Source of the DNA: CAWEYO01 sp963813315
GTDB lineage: Bacteria > Pseudomonadota > Alphaproteobacteria > Rhizobiales > Rhizobiaceae
Length of the DNA stretch: 64,000 nt
NCBI GenBank assembly: GCA_963813315.1
Contig: CAWEYO010000015.1
Span: 1 to 64,000 of the forward strand
Direction of reading: 5' to 3'
Positions within the stretch are counted from its first letter, which is position 1. Every line of letters starts with the position of its first letter. The translations under genes were made by a program, and so were the position numbers. This document shows positions 52,215-61,531 of this stretch, one piece after another. The notes under the pieces are model-generated. The model saw nothing but the letters and a program-made list of their open reading frames with translations, was not told where the DNA came from and made no database searches.

Positions 52215-53032
52215 GTTGGCTTGTCCGCGACATAGCGAAATCTCGACAATTTTCCGACCGCCGCAAGATCCGCTGTGATGGCCAGGAAAGCCTGGCGCTT
52301 TTCGAACCATTCAGCCCCCTCGATCTGCTGCAAGGACTGCTCCCGCTGCTTGCGGGCAGCAAGCGTGCGATTGGCGATATCGGCCGTCGCTCTGGTCGTA
52401 TCTTCCTGCTTTTTTAGGCGGAACCCCGCTTGAGAAAGAGCCGCCTCATTGAACCCCGGAGGAACAAGAACGAGATTGCCCTGCGAGGCGCGGATATCGA
52501 ACTCCCGCCTGGACACGGCACCGGTCAAGACGACAGCATCCGTGAGGAACAAGCGTCCGCCGGAAGAGAGGAGGCGGAACCAGTCCTCGAAGACGGCTTG
52601 ACGATCCGCGAAGTGCGATACCGCGTCAACGCAGACTACAACGTCGAAAGAGTTGTCTTCGAACGGCAGACGCTGGCTGCAATCGGCGATCAGAAATTCG
52701 GCCCTCTTGTTCAGCCCCATGCCGACGGCGCGGTGGTTGGCCTCGGCTATGCCGGCCGCCTCTATATCGACACCCGTCACGTGACAGCTGGTCATAGCGA
52801 AAGCGATCGCCAGCGAAGGCCCGCCGGAGCCGCATGCGACATCAAGCAGGCGGGATGACGGTCGCTCTCCGACAATTTCCACTATCATGTCCTGCTCGTC
52901 GAGCGTTCGCCATCCTTGCTGGCCAAAGTCCGTGCCATAGACTTCCCGCCTGATTTCGGCCGCCAATCCGCTGCCAAAGCGTGCGTACTGCCCGCTGTAA
53001 AAATCGTAGCGATTTTCATTGCTCTCGCTCAT
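52211..53032 (-). CDS. Class I SAM-dependent methyltransferase
   Basis: About 273 residues from the Met of MSESNENRYDFYSGQYARFG. Motif I is RLLDVACGSGGPSLAIAFAM, motif II-like TGVDIEAAGIAEANHRAVGM, then FEDNSFDVVVCVDAVSHFAD and LLSSGGRLFLTDAVVLTGAV. This is the sarcosine/glycine- or ubiquinone-type small-molecule methyltransferase pattern, substrate unknown. It begins 19 bases after the stop of the upstream gene and probably shares its operon. The stop codon is formed at the end of a palindromic element. Confidence 0.88.
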   Translation of the reverse strand: MSESNENRYDFYSGQYARFGSGLAAEIRREVYGTDFGQQGWRTLDEQDMIVEIVGERPSSRLLDVACGSGGPSLAIAFAMTSCHVTGVDIEAAGIAEANHRAVGMGLNKRAEFLIADCSQRLPFEDNSFDVVVCVDAVSHFADRQAVFEDWFRLLSSGGRLFLTDAVVLTGAVSRREFDIRASQGNLVLVPPGFNEAALSQAGFRLKKQEDTTRATADIANRTLAARKQREQSLQQIEGAEWFEKRQAFLAITADLAAVGKLSRFRYVADKPT

Positions 53033-53051
53033 GGCAAAACGCGCCCGGCTC

Positions 53052-53522
53052 TCATTTCTCAAACGGGTTTCTCTCGCGGCAAATTTTTTCGAGGAGATCG
53101 ATGTCTTCCTCACTCCACTCGCCGTCCTCGCCGCGCCTGCGGCCAGCCTCTTCCGTAGTCTCGTCGCTGCAGAGGACCATCATGTCGGTGATCTCTTCCT
53201 CGTACTGTTCACGGACCCAGTCCTCGCTCCGCGTCGCGGCATAGCGCGGTTTGAATTTCCGGGCCGCCGGATGCTTCTGGCCCGCCGCGTCGTATTCGGT
53301 GCAGTCGGCGAGCAAAACCGCGACGACCTCGCCCGAACCTTCGAGCCCAATCTTGGCTAGTTCGGTGACCCAGACCACCTCATCCTGCGCGATCCGGCCA
53401 GTTGCCTCATTGCCACGGCCCCGGATGAACTGCGTTCGGGTCTGCGTCTCGACAATGTCGCCAAAGCGATCCCCGGCCAGCCAATGGCTGGTGTAATCCG
53501 GTATTTCAACGCGACGGCCCAT
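53052..53522 (-). CDS. Hypothetical protein, probable partner of the methyltransferase
   Basis: 156 residues (MGRRVEIPDYTSHWLAGDRF). The N-terminal half is beta-rich with EVVWVTELAKIGLEGSGEVV. The C-terminal half is acidic (EQYEEEITDMMVLCSDETTE, EDGEWSEEDIDLLEK). No membrane segment. No recognised family. It lies just upstream of the methyltransferase in the same direction. Confidence 0.6.
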   Translation of the reverse strand: MGRRVEIPDYTSHWLAGDRFGDIVETQTRTQFIRGRGNEATGRIAQDEVVWVTELAKIGLEGSGEVVAVLLADCTEYDAAGQKHPAARKFKPRYAATRSEDWVREQYEEEITDMMVLCSDETTEEAGRRRGEDGEWSEEDIDLLEKICRERNPFEK

Positions 53523-53834
53523 CTTCGCACCCTCTTACCGAAATGTAGCCACACCGACGAGATGCCACAATGCCGTCCGGTAGCTAGTCGAACCTACGGG
53601 GAGCTGAAAGCATACCCAGTGTTGGGGCCCCACAAGCCGCCCCCACCCTCGCCTGCCGGGCAAGCCGGGCCGGGCTCGAGCCCGTGGCCGGTCCGTCAGG
53701 GTTCCAGCAGCCGACGTATGACAGCCGCTGAGAGCGGCGCGCCGCTGTCGGTCCTGTAACCCGCTTCGGCCAGTTCCGCCGCGATATCGCGTAACAATCG
53801 ACGCCGTTCGTTGAGCGGTTATCTGTGCAGTTTC
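53523..53834. other. Intergenic with a short coding-like remnant
   Basis: A minus-strand peptide ending at about 53702 reads RRRLLRDIAAELAEAGYRTD then PLSAAVIRRLLEP, preceded by a stop and no start codon. It resembles the end of a recombinase or a small helix-turn-helix protein. A GC-rich run lies near 53620-53690. Confidence 0.35.
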
Positions 53835-54764
53835 CTATCGTGATGGTTCGATACCCTTGGCGTACAAATGCAGCGCCCGAAAAACCACCGAATGCGCTGG
53901 CGTTGGCACGCCAAGTTCATTGCCGAGCACGTGCATGCGTCCCGACAACCATGCGAGTTCAAGAGGCTTGCCTCGGGCGAGATCTTCACTCATCGAAGAT
54001 TGCGTTTCGGGTGGGAATGACTGCCATAGAGATGTGACATTCTCTTCAAATCCATCCGGCACCGGGTGGCCCGCTGCCGATGCTACTGCCATCCCCTCAT
54101 CCCGCAATTGTTCGATGAAGATGCGGGCCTCGGGGTCGGCCAGGATCGGGCCGATGGCGGCACGCATCAAGCTGGTCCCGCCCGAAAAGGCGCAGAGCAT
54201 GACGAACTTGATCCAGAGCACCTGATCGATGTCTTCAACGGTCTGCAGGTCGATACCCCCGGCCCTGATGCAAGCATCTCGAAATGCCTCGATCATTGCG
54301 TCATTGCGCCCGCCTAGTGTGAACCGAGGCCGGGCGACGCCTCCGGCATGAACGACCATGCCGGGCCGCGCGAGATGTGCGGAAACATAGGCCGCGCCCC
54401 CGACCACCTGCGCACGCGGGACAAATCGTGCAAGTGTGTCGACGCTGTCTATGCCGTTCTGAAAAGTCACCACCCTTGTCCCCGGTCCAACCAGCGGGAC
54501 AATTGCCGCGGCCGCGCCCTCCATGTCATAGAGCTTTACAGCGAACACCACGATATCGACAAAGCCGATGTCCGCCGGCGCATCGGTGACCCTTACGGGG
54601 TTCAGGCTGATATTGCCGAGTGGGCTCTCCAGCTGCAGGCCGTGCCGCTGCATTGCTTCGAGATGAGCGCCCCTGGCGATGAAGGTGATGTCTTCGCCGG
54701 CTTGTGCGAGCCGCGCACCGATGTAGCCGCCGATACCGCCTGACCCCATCATCGCGATCCGCAT
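53835..54764 (-). CDS. 2-dehydropantoate 2-reductase family protein (PanE/ApbA)
   Basis: 309 residues from the Met of MRIAMMGSGGIGGYIGARLA (GGAGGGGAC upstream), with the GxGxxG NADPH motif. Then VVFAVKLYDMEGAAAAIVPL, VVTFQNGIDS, the catalytic Lys in IDQVLWIKFVMLCAFSGGTS and the C-terminal SSMSEDLARGKPLELAWLSG motif. It catalyses NADPH-dependent reduction of ketopantoate in the pantothenate pathway, though paralogues reduce other 2-keto acids. No pan genes are nearby, so the substrate is uncertain. Confidence 0.9.
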   Translation of the reverse strand: MRIAMMGSGGIGGYIGARLAQAGEDITFIARGAHLEAMQRHGLQLESPLGNISLNPVRVTDAPADIGFVDIVVFAVKLYDMEGAAAAIVPLVGPGTRVVTFQNGIDSVDTLARFVPRAQVVGGAAYVSAHLARPGMVVHAGGVARPRFTLGGRNDAMIEAFRDACIRAGGIDLQTVEDIDQVLWIKFVMLCAFSGGTSLMRAAIGPILADPEARIFIEQLRDEGMAVASAAGHPVPDGFEENVTSLWQSFPPETQSSMSEDLARGKPLELAWLSGRMHVLGNELGVPTPAHSVVFRALHLYAKGIEPSR

Positions 54765-54889
54765 GGTCGTCCCCTCCAACCAATGATCCTTGCAACGTCA
54801 CGATAGCACTGCACGATTGTTAGGTCAGCCGAAGGGCCGTTCCCGGGCCTCGGCATTTGCCGACCAAGGCAAAGGAACTATCGGCTATG

Positions 54890-55719
54890 AGACCTGACGC
54901 CCTGTATGCCTATGTGTGGTCGCCTGTCGATCTTAGCAAACAGCAAGGCGAGGTCTTCGTTGCTCCATTCGCCGTTCGGCTGCCGTTTGTATCCGAGCCC
55001 TTCCATGATGGCGTCGCCATTCGGTGGAGGCTTTCGGCAATGTGGTCTCTAGCGGTCAGGTTCTGGTCAGGATTATCTAGCGGCGTGATGGTGTTCGGCA
55101 CTACCGGCGGATCCTGAAACCCATATATCGCACGGCAATGGCTGTTCCGAAGTCGATAGAAGCCATTCCGGTGCAGGATGGAGCACGCCCCATTGTTCCG
55201 GGTCCCAGCGATACTCAATTCCATCACCGTTAGCGGAAGGTGGACAGATCACATAACCGCCTTGGGCTCTCACATCGAGGCCCTTAGCCAGCTTGCCCAC
55301 CGAATTCCGGTCATCGCGCCCCTCCGGATAAGCAAATAGATGTGGCGGCCCCCGCGCGGGGTGCGAACAGCCGTTAACTCCTCAGGCAAGGACGACCCGG
55401 ATAGTGCTGTTTCACCGTCGATCCCTTTACCCGCATCGACATCGATATCGAGCACAACCAGGCCCGATATGGTGCCGGTCGCTACGGCGATCATTGCGCC
55501 CGGCGGCCTGCCGCGCGAAGGGCTGTCGGGTTTCAACTCGGGCGCCGTGTTGCTAAGGCACAGGCGTTCCCGCTCGGCCAGCCAGAACTTCACGTCGCTG
55601 ATCTTGTAGAGAGCGTTGGCGACCTTGCCGCCGGTCAGGATCACCGGCTTCGGAAAGCCGAAAAGACGCTGCTTACGGTGCAGGTCAGTGCGCGAGGCGA
55701 CGATCCTGCGCGCATGCAT
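54890..55719 (-). pseudogene. Bifunctional primase-polymerase (PrimPol) fragment, frameshifted
   Basis: The first frame has GAMIAVATGTISGLVVLDID (the TGxxSGLxVxDxD catalytic motif), then LPEELTAVRTPRGGRHIYLL. The second frame continues KLAKGLDVRAQGGYVICPPS and IEYRWDP. A third ends EWSNEDLALLFAKIDRR. This is the N-terminal prim-pol domain of phage or plasmid replication proteins (PF09250). The helicase part is missing. It is a second, unrelated replication remnant in the window. Confidence 0.75.
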
Positions 55720-56149
55720 GTCCTTGAATGTCCAATAGCTAAATTCGTCGTTGAAATCTGGCGTTGGTCCCTGTTCAGCAAATGCTTTACCATATCCGCC
55801 CTCCAGAATTGGAGCGAATTTCTAATACCACCAAATAATAATAGGGTAAATAGCCGCCATAGAACTCAGCGTTAACTCAAATTGCCTGTCGTTTTCTGTA
55901 GTTTACTGATTTGAATTCTGGTTTACTCCTTGAACTTCCTCTCGATAGTAAATCAAGTTTTGTTACAGGGTACTCGCGACCTAAGACGCGGCCCGCCGGG
56001 ATCCGACGATACGCTCCAGCTCGGTGGCCCAGCCTTGCCGCGCCTCACCCTTGGCACGGTCGAGCGTGGCGTGCAGGTAGTGGCCAGCGACACCGCCAAC
56101 CTCAGTCAGCGAGTTACTCAGAGGTTCTTCGGCGTGTCTTGACCTACAC
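55720..56149. other. No supported gene
   Basis: AT-richer DNA near 55780-55960 with no convincing coding frame. The peptide YLHATLDRAKGEARQGWATE on the minus strand near 56050 has coding character but no start and no family. Confidence 0.4.
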
Positions 56150-56425
56150 ATGTTGCAGCCCGACCCGAAGGTCGTCCCCACGCCGACGATGAAGCCCGCG
56201 ACAATCGTTGTCGGTGTGGCGGCCAGTAAGCTCAGGCTGCTAAGTCTTTCAGGCCGACCAAGGTAGGGGGTGCTCCCAAAGGCAAGCCAATGATAAACGC
56301 CACCCGCCAGGGCGTGTTGGGCGGATCTCTGGCGGTCAAGGCAATTAAGACGATACCGGAAACGCCGCTGTGTGTCCTATCGTGAACACATCACCAAGGA
56401 CGCGATGGCGATGAGACCCCGCTGA
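56150..56425 (-). pseudogene. YeeE/YedE-type sulphur-transport membrane protein fragment
   Basis: Pieces in several frames: SGVSGIVLIALTA, TPWRVAFIIGLPLGAPP, and TTIVAGFIVGVGTTFGSGCN. The last matches the signature LxAGxLVGFGTRLGNGCTSG of YeeE/YedE (TsuA-like) thiosulphate or sulphur transporters. It lies directly downstream of the persulfide dioxygenase-rhodanese gene, its usual operon partner. At least two frameshifts and loss of the second half. Confidence 0.6.
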
Positions 56426-56468
56426 TCAGGCCATGGACAGGAGCAAACTCTGTCACGGTCTCTCGTGC

Positions 56469-57500
56469 TTATTTCTCGATAGGGCCACCCGCCGCCTTCC
56501 AGGCAGCGATGCCACCCTGGATGTGGCAGGCGGATGTGATGCCCGCCTCATGGGCGGCTTGCACGGCCATGGCGGAGCGCTCGCCATAAGCGCAATAAAA
56601 GACGACCCGCCTGTTCGCTCCGAGCGCCCTGAGCAACCCGCCGGTTGAGAGATTGTCCCTGAGTTTTGGATAAGGCTCGTGCAGTGCACCGGGGATGGCC
56701 CCATGCCGCTCTCGCTCCGACTTTTCTCGCAGGTCGACAAGCGCGACATCCGGCCGACCAACCAAATCCATTGCCTCGTCTGCGAGAACTGCCCAGCCCT
56801 TCTGGGCGACGGCATCCTGAGCCAGGCCGATGTGCATGTTGGCCGGAACCGCAACATCCATCATCTTCGGGTTCGGCAATTTCAGATTGTTCATCAACTC
56901 GACATACTCATCCACGGATTTCACCTGCAGACGCGGATTGTAGCGCCTTTCCTCGCCAATCGTGCTGACCGTGTCGCCCTTATAGTCGTGAGCCGGGTAG
57001 ACCAGCGTGTCATTGGGCAATTTCAACAATCGGTTGAAGATCGAGTCGTATTGTGCCCGGGCATCACCGTTTTGGAAGTCGGTTCGGCCAGTTCCCCGGA
57101 TCAAAAGAGTGTCGCCGGTGAACACGCGGTCCTGCAGAGCGAAGGAATACGAATCGTCTGTGTGGCCCGGAGTGTAGATGACATCGAGGCTGACACCTTC
57201 GATATCGAGTTTGTCACCATCAGCCAGGCGCATTGAGACGACATCAGCCTTGCTATTCTCGCCCATGACCGTGATGCAGCGGGTGCGGTCCCGGAGGGCG
57301 CCGAGCCCGGTGACGTGGTCAGCGTGAAGGTGGGTGTCGACCGCCTTGACGAGACGGAGATCAAGTTCATCCATGAGCTGTATGTATCGGTCCACCTTCT
57401 CCAGAACCGGGTCGATGATGAGCGCTTCCGCACCCTTGCGGCTAGCGATGAGGTAGCTGTAGGTGCCCGATACACTATCGAATAGCTGGCGAAAGATCAT
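56469..57500 (-). CDS. Persulfide dioxygenase-rhodanese fusion (Blh/ETHE1-like)
   Basis: 343 residues from the second Met (GGAGG six bases upstream). The metallo-beta-lactamase domain (about 1-230) has the iron-binding THLHADHVTGLGALR and YTPGHTDDSYSFALQD, GDTLLIRGTGRTDFQNGDA and YPAHDYKGDTVSTIGEE. The C-terminal rhodanese (about 245-343) has the active-site loop FYCAYGERSAMA with its Cys. The fusion oxidises glutathione persulfide and transfers sulphane sulphur in sulphide detoxification, as in Blh proteins of plant-associated bacteria. The downstream YeeE/YedE partner is broken. Confidence 0.93.
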   Translation of the reverse strand: MIFRQLFDSVSGTYSYLIASRKGAEALIIDPVLEKVDRYIQLMDELDLRLVKAVDTHLHADHVTGLGALRDRTRCITVMGENSKADVVSMRLADGDKLDIEGVSLDVIYTPGHTDDSYSFALQDRVFTGDTLLIRGTGRTDFQNGDARAQYDSIFNRLLKLPNDTLVYPAHDYKGDTVSTIGEERRYNPRLQVKSVDEYVELMNNLKLPNPKMMDVAVPANMHIGLAQDAVAQKGWAVLADEAMDLVGRPDVALVDLREKSERERHGAIPGALHEPYPKLRDNLSTGGLLRALGANRRVVFYCAYGERSAMAVQAAHEAGITSACHIQGGIAAWKAAGGPIEK

Positions 57501-57959
57501 TGCCATCCTCCAACATGCGCGGCGCTCCGTATGCTTACTATCTCTTGCAATTGCCTAGGATGTTTGATCACCATGGACGAGCCTGTGCAAGATGGAGCCT
57601 CGGCTAGTGGGTGTTGGCATCGACAAAGGCCAAGGGCATGGGCGCCTACCGGGTAAAACAAATATCGATTTTGCCCGACGCGAACTATTCTTGAATTCCA
57701 CTTCGGTGAAGACAATCAGATTTTTTCATGCCGGCGCCGTCAGGCACGTTCCGTCGATCAGCGAACTCGCGCAGGAGTGCGGGTGTCTCGACACCTGGCG
57801 CCGAAGCCGACCCGTGTCGCCCTTCTCACGCCCTGCTCGCCACCAGCCGCCTGTGCATCTGATAGCGGCCTACACGACGGCGATTTTCCGCTAAGATTCC
57901 GGACAGGCAGCGGGCTCTTCTATGCTCTTCTATACCCGGTATGATCCTCCCTGCCGTCC
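57501..57959. other. Intergenic upstream of the sulphur gene
   Basis: About 460 bases. An ArsR-type regulator (BigR) often precedes this gene in other genomes, but none is seen. Open frames here are short and unrecognised. Confidence 0.45.
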
Positions 57960-58290
57960 TGTACATGTGCCGCAGGGCGGCAGGGGACAGAAACCCATGG
58001 ATATTTGCGCGCCTTTCCGAGATCTTCAGCGTCATAAGCACCCGTGAAACCGAGGTCTTGTGCCACTCGCCGCCACGGGGAGCCTTGAGTCCGCGCTCGG
58101 TCAATTTCCCTGCAATTCCCTCCAGTGTCGTTACCCCGAGCGACTGAATTTCCCGAATGACCGGCAGAACGTTCATTTTCAACCGTTGAGACCGCTCCTT
58201 CACCGCTGCGGTTCCCTTGCGAGACGCCTCCGGCAGGTTTTCTAAATTGACGAACGTCCTTCCGTTGCGGGGCCCCACATTCGATCCTCC
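57960..58290 (-). pseudogene. Serine recombinase C-terminal fragment
   Basis: ASRKGTAAVKERSQRLKMNV, then VIREIQSLGVTTLEGIAGKL and ERGLKAPRGGEWHKTSVSRV. This is the linker and recombinase zinc-ribbon-adjacent region common in large serine recombinases of rhizobia (IxxLxxxGxxTLxxIAxxLNxRGxxTxRGGxW). No catalytic N-terminus is attached. A second recombinase fragment lies at 61200-61500, on the other side of the lipase/RTX gene. Confidence 0.65.
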
Positions 58291-58710
58291 ACCCCGCCTG
58301 CCGATGAACCTGGGAGAGGCGGATGCCGAATCCGTTGGCATCGAGCGCGGCGGCCCCGGTCCGGAAGAAGACCGGGGGCGCGCCCGCCGACGCCAGCTTT
58401 CCCAGATGGCCGAGGTCGCCGTGAGGCTGTTCGCCGGGATCCTGCGGCGCCGTGAACAGGCCGGTGGCATGACTTCCAGCAAGAACCACGGGTGAGATTG
58501 TGTCGTGGTGAAGACGAAATCGACGGTCCCGGGCAGAACGCGCTGGCGTCACTGACTTTGGTGGGAGCCCACATCGCCAAGACCCGGTCTTGCCAATGCC
58601 CGCCAATAGCGACAGTCTCAGGCTCGGCAGGCTGGTCATCCGTTTCCGAGTCGGAAAGGAGCAGGCTCCAACCTTGAGAAAGATCGCTGTCCTGAGCGGG
58701 GAGAGGCAAC

Positions 58711-60993
58711 ATGTCACTCTTAACAGGTTTCAACATCTCATTGGATAAAGTCGGGCTGCTCGGGCAGGCATCGCAGGCAGCGTTTGTCGGCGGAAATATA
58801 CCCGCCGGATGGAAAGTTGTGACGCCGGCGCAGCTTGGCTTGGGCTCACAATACTCGGACGGCATCTACTTCACGGATCCAATCTCACGCGCTAGTGCCA
58901 TCGTACTTCAGCAGGGCTCCAGTTACATTGTGGCCTTCCGCGGCACTGACGATCCGATTGACACCCTGGACTACCCCGAACTTCTGACGGGCACGTACAT
59001 TCGTCACTACGACCCTCTACTCAATGCCCTGATTGCGACTGCCCCATTAGGCGCAGCTTTTGCATTTACTGGCGCGAGCCTCGGGGGCGCCGCCACCAAT
59101 CTTATGGCCAATATCGCAGGCTCGGAATTCGGCGGACGATTCGCAGCGGCGACATTCGTAGGGTTTGCATCGCCTATTATCAAAACTGCCGCGGGAATTC
59201 TAAATGTCGGTTTCGAAAACGACCCGATCTACAAGGTGATCAATAACTACGCAGACTTTCCGTCGAGCTTGGACAACCTTGTACTCGCGACAAGTCAGTA
59301 CATGGCGGGGAATTATGACGGGCTCCATCTACTCGATTATTATGCCCATTCTTCCGCTCTTGGGTTCGAGGCTCTAGGTCGCGTTTCGCAATCCGTATTC
59401 TACAACTTTATGACGCCAGACTCGGTACTGATTTTCGATGCGAACGCTGGTCTTGTGCAGGATGTTACGCCCGGAAGAGAGAACACGGGCGCTTTTTACC
59501 TCGGCCAAAACGTTGCGGACAGCATCGCGGGCAGGAACGGTAACGACTTCCTCGAGGGCTTCGGCGGTAATGACACCCTGAAGGGCGCGGCAGGCAACGA
59601 CGCTCTCGCCGGGGGCAGCGGCGATGATTGGCTCTATGGTCTGGCTGGAAACGATACCCTCATCGGCGGGCTCGGCAACGATGTCTATGTGCTCGAAAAC
59701 GGTGCTGACGCCGTCTCCGATGCCGGCGGTATCGACACCGCCACGTCGACGGTCAGCCGTTCGCTCGCGTCGGTGGCCTGACCGCAGTCGAGAACCTGAC
59801 GCTGGTCAACGTCGCGACCGCGCTCAACGGCGTCGGCAACAACCTCAACAACGGCATCGCCGGCAACAACTTCAACAACACGCTCATCTGGCGGGCTTGG
59901 CAACGACATCCTGCGCGGCGGGCTCGGCGCTGATACCCTCATCGGCGGGCTCGGCAACGATGTCTATGTGCTCGAAAACGGTGCTGACGCCGTCTCCGAT
60001 GCCGGCGGTATCGACACCGCCACGTCGACGGTCAGCCGCTCGCTCGCGTCGGTGGCCTGACCGCAGTCGAGAACCTGACGCTGGTCAACGTCGCGACCGC
60101 GCTCAACGGCGTCGGCAACAACCTCAACAACGGCATCACCGGCAACAACTTCAACAACACGCTCATCTGGTGGGCTTGGCAACGACATCCTGCGCGGCGG
60201 GCTCGGCAACGACACATTGGACGGCGGCACGGGCGTCGACTGGGCCGACTACCGCGACAAGACGAGCGCCGTTGTCGTGACGTTGAACGGCGCTTCCAAC
60301 GCCACCGTGACGGTCGGCGGCGTCAATGAGGACACGATCAAGAACATCGAGAAGGTGCTCGGCGGCACCGCTGCCGACACGTTGACCGGCGACACGCTCT
60401 CCAACACGTTCCGAGGCGGCGGCGGGGCCGACATCCTGAACGGCCAGGGCGGCGTCGACACGGCCGACTACAGCGACAAGACGGCGGCGGTCTCGGTCAC
60501 ACTGAACGGATCGACCAATGCCACTGTGACGGTCGGCGGCGTCAACGAAGACACGATCAGGAACTTCGAGAAGCTGATCGGCGGGACGGCCGGCGACACG
60601 CTTGTCGGCGACAGTTTGGCGAACAGCTTCACTGGCGGGGCGGGCAACGACACGTTGACCGGCGGCGGCGCGGGCGACTTCTTCCTCCTCAACGCCCCGC
60701 TCAACTCTGCGACCAACGTCGACCACATGACCGACTTTGCCAGCGAGGATACTATCCAACTGGAGAACGCCGTCTTCACCGCACTTACGACCACCGGCGC
60801 GCTTGTCGCGGGCACCTTCCGCGCCGCCGCCGGTGCTACGTCGACTGCCGATACTGACGACCGCATCGTCTACAACACCACGACGGGAGCGCTTTACTAC
60901 GACGCCGACGGCGTGGGCGGTGTCGCATCGGTGCAGTTCGCCGTCCTCGACAACCACGCCGCCGTCACCAACGCTGACTTCTTCGTGGTGTGA
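58711..60993 (+). pseudogene. Lipase-like domain plus RTX calcium-binding repeats, with paired frameshifts
   Basis: Residues 1-240 or so are a lipase/alpha-beta hydrolase: YIVAFRGTDDPIDTLDYPEL and nucleophile Ser123 in AFTGASLGGAATNLMANIAG. RTX nonapeptides follow (GNDFLEGFGGNDTLKGAAGN, DDWLYGLAGNDTLIGGLGND). The frame breaks at about 59772 but returns at about 59890, and the same pair of shifts occurs again at about 60050 and 60170. From 60217 the original frame is open to 60993, with further repeats and an RTX-type end. Intact relatives are exported by type I secretion. No secretion genes are nearby. Confidence 0.85.
59653..60210 (+). repeat. Two tandem 279-bp units in the RTX gene
   Basis: Unit 1 spans 59653-59931 and unit 2 spans 59932-60210, nearly identical. 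Each begins GATACCCTCATCGGCGGGCT and each contains the same -1-type break before GGLTAVENLTLVN and the same restoring break before GGLGNDILRGGLG. Confidence 0.85.
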
Positions 60994-61017
60994 GCAGCTC
61001 CGCCGACCGTGCTCCAG

Positions 61018-61065
61018 AGTAATGTCCCACCATCCATCCCCTAAATGGTAAGGTGGGACATTACT
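61018..61065. terminator. Perfect 14-bp inverted repeat, probable bidirectional terminator
   Basis: AGTAATGTCCCACC (61018-61031) pairs with GGTGGGACATTACT (61052-61065) around a 20-base loop, 24 bases after the RTX stop. There is no T-run. The long loop and perfect arms also suit a small mobile or recombinase-related repeat. Confidence 0.6.
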
Positions 61066-61199
61066 CTCAATCGCTGTAACCACGTGTAATCATTTGATGT
61101 CACGCGGCAGCGGCGGCGTGCGTTGGGGGTAATGCCGCCGCTGCCAGTCACAAGGGCGACGCGTAGCACGGCTCCTGCCCAGCAAGTACGGCCTATCGT

Positions 61200-61500
61200 C
61201 GCGCTTTGGCTGTCGGGGGATCAAATCAACTCTGGACGGACGCGGTTCCTTAAGCAGCGCATGCCCTGTCTCCTGGACGATCAGGTCGCGGGCGAAGCGG
61301 GATGCCGTCTCCACCAAGATTGTTCTGATGCCATTGCCGAGCAGCAGGTCGAGCATCCTCTTGAAGCCAGGACGCATGTCGATCGGATCGGCGCCCGAAA
61401 CCGCCTCGTCATAGTAAGTTTCAACAACCCTGTACCCGTTGGAGCATGCGAACTTCTCAACGGCAACCTGTTGCCGCTTTTTGTTTTTTCGTCGCTCTCT
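61200..61500 (-). pseudogene. Serine resolvase/invertase N-terminal fragment
   Basis: RQQVAVEKFACSNGYRVVET then DEAVSGADPIDMRPGFKRML and GIRTILVETASRFARDLIVQ (the conserved ExxSRFARD block of serine resolvases). A frameshift follows in the next 20 codons. The catalytic Ser region at the extreme N-terminus is missing. Confidence 0.75.
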
Positions 61501-61531
61501 TACCGCCTATGCCGTCGCCGGTAGAGTGTGT

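Noticed and set aside
59624..60280. Alternative 218-codon plus-strand frame through the RTX repeats
   Set aside because: It is an Arg/Ser/Pro-rich shifted reading of the RTX units. The calcium-binding nonapeptides lie in the other frames.
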